Shown piece after piece: positions 8,506 to 11,476 of a DNA stretch of 11,476 bases. Within the stretch, counting starts at the first letter, position 1. Each line of letters begins with the position of its first letter. Origin of the DNA: Mycogone perniciosa (Eukaryota; Ascomycota; Sordariomycetes; Hypocreales; Hypocreaceae); NCBI GenBank assembly GCA_025331125.1, contig JAOALB010000149.1, forward strand, positions 1 through 11,476, given 5' to 3'. The notes under the pieces were generated by a model. It had not been told where the DNA came from and did no database searches. It saw nothing but the letters and a program-made list of their open reading frames with translations. The translations under genes were made by a program, and so were the position numbers.

Positions 8506-8881
8506 TATAATAATCCGGGTTAATTTTAAGGGATAAACCGAGGTTTATAGGTTTATATTAACAGAGAGGTTAAAGATAAATACTAAGCAAGGTAATATAG
8601 TTACAATTCTATAAAATAGGCGGTTTTAGTAAATGTAATTTATTAACAACTATTTAAGTAACTATATTAAATAAATAATAAGCTAGTTATATATATATAA
8701 AATAGAGTTATGGCAATTATTAGGGAATATAGCTATATTCCTAATAATTTAAGGTTTGTAATCACTTATATATATCCCTAGTTATTAGTGATTTGGTATA
8801 TACCCTAGTAATTATGCTCCTATTAGCCTATTGTCCCGATATTCCTCCGGACCTGGGCCTTGGCCTAATCGGGTTATAACA
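8506..8881 (-). repeat. Complete LTR (376 bp), probably a 5' LTR
   Basis: Read on the minus strand it begins TGTTATAACCCG at 8881 and ends GATTATTATA at 8506, so the TG...CA ends are still visible through RIP. Its first 75 bases match 1-75 without gaps and its 3' half matches the reverse complement of 3880-4065. The flank at 8882 is not a purine tract but integrase sequence of another element, while gag-like sequence follows on the other side. This fits a 5' LTR of a minus-strand element. No matching 5-base target duplication can be shown, because the other end is not in place (8882-8886 is TTAGC; 8501-8505 is TAATA). It contains a 35-base near-perfect palindrome at 8715-8749. Confidence 0.78.
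8715..8749. repeat. Near-perfect palindrome inside the LTR
   Basis: The arms are AATTATTAGGGAATATAG and CTATATTCCTAATAATT, meeting at AGCT, with a single extra G in the left arm. As RNA or single-stranded DNA it would form a hairpin of about 17 pairs with practically no loop. The related LTR at 3664-4065 has no clear counterpart at this place. Confidence 0.85.
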
Positions 8882-9943
8882 TTAGCTAATATATTTATTA
8901 GCAGGATTTACTGCCTTTATAGTATATTTAATAATATTATATCTAACTGCAGTGTATAGTTTATATTAAAATTTCAAAAATAACCTTCAAAGCAATCAAA
9001 AGTTATACTAAAATAGTTATTAGCTTTTTATTTTAAAACTAATAGCTAAATTAAAGAAGTTAATATAAGTATAAAATAATACCTATAAGCTTTTATTAAC
9101 TTTTATTAAGATAACTAGGCTTATTAGCTTTTATTAGCTGAATTTACTATAAATAATATAATATTTAAAACTATTAGTATACTACTGTTTTTCGTTAATT
9201 ATAGTTTTAACCTTTGCCTAAAAATAAAGCCTTTATAGCTTTACCCGCTAACCCTTTCTATAGTAAAAAAAAGAGAGTTTTTTAGCGTTAATACTATTGC
9301 TAAGCGATTTAAATGTATTATTATACAGCTAAAAGCCTTTACTAAAGCTTTAAAAAGAAAATATAAAGAAAACGCAAATAGGTAAAGAGAGGCATTACTA
9401 GTTTATATTATTAAGCAGAAAGTCGTTATTAATATATAAAATATAAACATTAATTGGCTAATAAAGAAGCTAGATAATAAAGAGGCAGGGCCTTATATAA
9501 TAATAAAGGTATACTTATAAGCCTATATTATTAGCCTGCTAAAAGGTATAAAGATTTTTTTAGTTTTATATAACTCCCTTTTATAACTGCAAACAGCTAC
9601 TTTACTATATTTTAGGTAAAAGATAATTAATAAAGCTAAGTTAAAGAATATTTAAAGTAGAATATTGGAAAGAAAAGATAATATAAATAAAGTATAAGAG
9701 AAATAAAGGTTTATAGCGCTTTTAGATTATTATAATAATAATAGATTTTATTATTTTATTAAATAGAAATACTATACTGCTATATAGTAATTAGCTGAGG
9801 ACCTATAAGGCTAAAAAAGGGTAATATAAGACTTTTATAAAGGAAATTTAAAGCTAGGCTTACTGCAATAAATATTAAAAGGAATTATAAAAAAGGAAAA
9901 GGAGGAAATAGCTAAAAAGAAATTAATGCCGGCAAAGCGCTAA
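8882..9943 (+). pseudogene. Gypsy C: integrase C-terminal half plus chromodomain
   Basis: Another chromoviral integrase, different in sequence from Gypsy A. One frame runs from 8882 to the TAA at 9941-9943, 354 codons without any frameshift but with about 25 internal stops, nearly all where Gln, Trp or Arg is expected. Order of blocks: ANIFISRIY (family: AxxFxxxVYRLHG); IISN with the second catalytic Asp now AAC at 8945-8947; the AFYFKTNS block (family: AFHPQTDGQTER) at about 9023-9058 with the third catalytic residue AAA (Lys) at 9053-9055; VNYSFNL (family: ANYGFNP) near 9194-9215; KKLDNKEAGPY near 9463-9496; a YNSLL block near 9571-9586 (family: FHVSLL); and a chromodomain at about 9718-9835 whose core reads FIK, stop, KYYTAI, two stops, LAEDL (family: LIKWKHHTxTWQPxEDL). 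The start is cut exactly at an LTR end at 8881. Confidence 0.88.
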
Positions 9944-10065
9944 CCGAAAACTATACTATACTAAAGCCTATAACTAAACTATATATTATTAATACTAAAA
10001 ACTATATAATTTCCTTTATTTACTTTTATATTAAAAGTATTAAAATAGATTACCTAGAATTTCGA
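9944..10065. other. 3' flank of Gypsy C up to the junction with Gypsy A'
   Basis: About 120 bases after the integrase stop with no recognisable motif. The similarity of Gypsy A' to Gypsy A starts near 10066-10075. The junction lies beside a short inverted repeat, ATTACCT at 10050-10056 and AGGTAAT at about 10073-10079. No LTR end is visible at the junction. Confidence 0.4.
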
Positions 10066-10925
10066 TTTATATAGGTAATATATAATATTAAATTTATAAT
10101 TTAAAATTAATTAATTTATAAATATTTATTAAAATTTAAATATAAAAGTGAACTTTTAATTAACAATAATTCTAATTAAAATTATATAATTAATTATAAC
10201 AAATTATAAAAATATATAAATTAATATTTTTATATTTATTATTTCTTTATATAAAAAAGGTAAAACTATTTAATAAATTAATTTATAATTATTAAAATAT
10301 TATTATATTTAACTTCTAATCTTAATTTAATAAATAATAATAGTTTAATAATAAAGTTTAATAAAATAAACCTTTATAGTTATTTTAGTATTAATAAAAG
10401 TTAACGTTTACTATATAACTTGTACTTTAAAGGTTTAATTATATTATAAATTATATAGTAAAAAATAATCTTTTATTTTATTTTTTTAATCTTTTAAAAC
10501 TTAAAGTATTTTTATATTTATTTATAAGTTTTATAAATACCTTTACATCTATATATTAAATATTTATAAACTTCTATAACCATACTTTTTAAACATTTAC
10601 TTAAAATTTAAATATTTCTATTTTATTATTAAATTCTTTTATTATTAAACTTTATATCTTTTAAATATCTATTATGATTTCAAATAATATAATACTTTCT
10701 AATATATTAAAATATAATATTATTTATTAATAGTATCCTTTAAGGGTTTATTTTAGAATCTGTTTAATATATTTAGTTTTTGTTGAATTATAATTTATTT
10801 AATTATTAACTGTATTTTTTTATTTAATTCTAAATCCTATTTAATAATTTAAAAGATAAGTAAATTTTAAAAACTATTTTATATAGTAAATTTATTTTTT
10901 AAAAAGTTATTAAACTATTTTAAAC
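10066..10925 (-). pseudogene. RNase H end and integrase of Gypsy A' (degraded)
   Basis: Beyond the deletion point at 10926-10942 the minus strand continues with the last RNase H block (family: ARWAEFLSEFDF) and then the integrase of Gypsy A, including the KPLKY block, the first and second catalytic regions (both Asp codons now AAC/AAT) and the KLNI..YYI approach to the GQTER motif. The match to Gypsy A 1345-2205 is collinear. It stops before the third catalytic residue, so the C-terminal part and chromodomain are absent. Confidence 0.82.
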
Positions 10926-10949
10926 TATATAATATTTTTATAGCCTTTA

Positions 10950-11476
10950 ATAAACTATTAATAACAATTAATAAGTTTTAAAACGTTTTAAATTTCTTTA
11001 ACGATTATAAATATAGGCGAGTCTTTTACTATTTATATTTTCAATAAACTTATATAAATTTCTTTAAAGGTAATAATATACTTTAAAAAAATAACTTTTT
11101 ATATATAAATATATATTTCTTTAATCCTATAAATAGTTTAATATTTTATAGTATTTATAATACTTTATAAATATACACTTTATATTCTATAAAAGTATAT
11201 AAAAAGATTAAAATATTATTTAAGTAAATCACTATAAAGATATTAAAATACTCTTTTAATATATTATTAATCATCTTTTCAAATATTACATAAGCGTTAA
11301 TAAAACTAAAAAATATAATTAAGTATTTAAATACACTATACTTAATTTAAAATATAGTTATTAATATATATTTTTCTTTAATTTAAATAAAGTAATATAT
11401 ACCTTTAAAGTCTAGCGCTATAAATTACTTTTTTCTATACCGTCTACTTTTTCTCTTTAATATAAATATATTAAAA
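10950..11476 (-). pseudogene. Reverse transcriptase of Gypsy A' (degraded)
   Basis: The blocks KYLIIFFSFIN, INNILKEYFNIF and IVIYLNNILIF are readable in order, followed by EYKVYIYKVL, as in Gypsy A at 570-735. The catalytic box is again YLNN. The ALDFKG block near 11400-11415 keeps its Asp codon (GAC), whereas the same position in Gypsy A is AAT. The upstream VDYRxLN block is missing because of a deletion that joins ILK directly to a RxYRKK block near the window edge. Confidence 0.83.

Larger units (their letters stand above)
10066..11476 (-). mobile_element. Gypsy A': second copy of Gypsy A pol, truncated and deleted
   Basis: The minus strand repeats the pol of Gypsy A from just before the RT (window edge) to the integrase GQTER region. 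It shares the RT blocks (FSFINAYVIFEKMINNIL near 11260-11310), the YLNN box at 11215-11226, the RNase H end, the KPLKY region of the zinc-binding part near 10415-10430 and the integrase core. At its first integrase Asp site it reads AAC (10356-10358), where Gypsy A keeps GAC. Two deletions relative to Gypsy A remove most of the RNase H (373 bp) and the first RT blocks (about 95 bp). It breaks off in the third integrase motif near 10066 and continues beyond 11476. It is a dead, RIP-mutated pol relic. Confidence 0.85.

Noticed and set aside
3664..8881. A DNA transposon with long terminal inverted repeats
   Set aside because: The two inverted copies are LTRs with TG...CA ends. One is preceded by a polypurine tract of Gypsy A, the other is followed by gag, and the interior holds Copia pol and no transposase.
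1..11476. Mitochondrial or apicomplexan/dictyostelid A+T-rich genome
   Set aside because: No mitochondrial gene, tRNA or long open frame is present. The stops fall at Gln/Trp/Arg positions of chromoviral and Copia domains, and an unmutated LTR end with normal base composition is present, which fits RIP in a fungus better.
1..11476. A defence system, gene cluster or other novel functional system
   Set aside because: All coding stretches that can be identified are retrotransposon remnants with inactivated catalytic residues.

Overview
The window looks like a repeat graveyard from a filamentous ascomycete (Pezizomycotina) genome. It is extremely A+T-rich on both strands. CpA, TpG and CpG are scarce and TpA is abundant, which is the pattern left by repeat-induced point mutation (RIP). 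No intact gene was found: every recognisable coding stretch is a retrotransposon relic full of TAA/TAG codons at positions where the families carry Gln, Trp or Arg. The host assignment is an inference from base composition and element types; no host gene is present to confirm it.

Layout from left to right. (1) 1-75: the first 75 bases, in minus orientation, of an LTR beginning TGTCACGACCCG; this is the only stretch of normal base composition. (2) 76-4065: Gypsy A, a plus-strand Ty3/Gypsy chromovirus cut off at its 5' side just before the reverse transcriptase. It holds RT, RNase H, integrase, a chromodomain, a roughly 690-base 3' tract with a candidate antisense reading frame, a polypurine tract and a 3' LTR. 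(3) 4066-4565: an unassigned spacer. (4) 4566 to about 7260: a minus-strand Ty1/Copia relic with its LTR, polypurine tract, a very clear RNase H, and a degraded RT and integrase part. (5) About 7270-8505: minus-strand gag with a zinc knuckle, and a possible protease. (6) 8506-8881: a complete LTR in minus orientation, of the same family as the 1-75 fragment and related to the Gypsy A LTR. (7) 8882-9943: Gypsy C, the plus-strand integrase C-terminal half and chromodomain of a different chromovirus, in one uninterrupted frame. (8) About 10066-11476: Gypsy A', a minus-strand second copy of the Gypsy A pol with two internal deletions.

The parts form nested and broken insertions, not a working system. 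Twice (75/76 and 8881/8882) the 5' end of the same LTR family abuts the pol of an oppositely oriented chromovirus. The paired copies (A and A'; the LTR at 1-75 and at 8807-8881) allow the mutation process to be read directly: differences are nearly all C:G to T:A transitions, and they have removed catalytic aspartates and glutamates and the zinc ligands. I found no tRNA, rRNA, CRISPR array, host gene or novel functional system.
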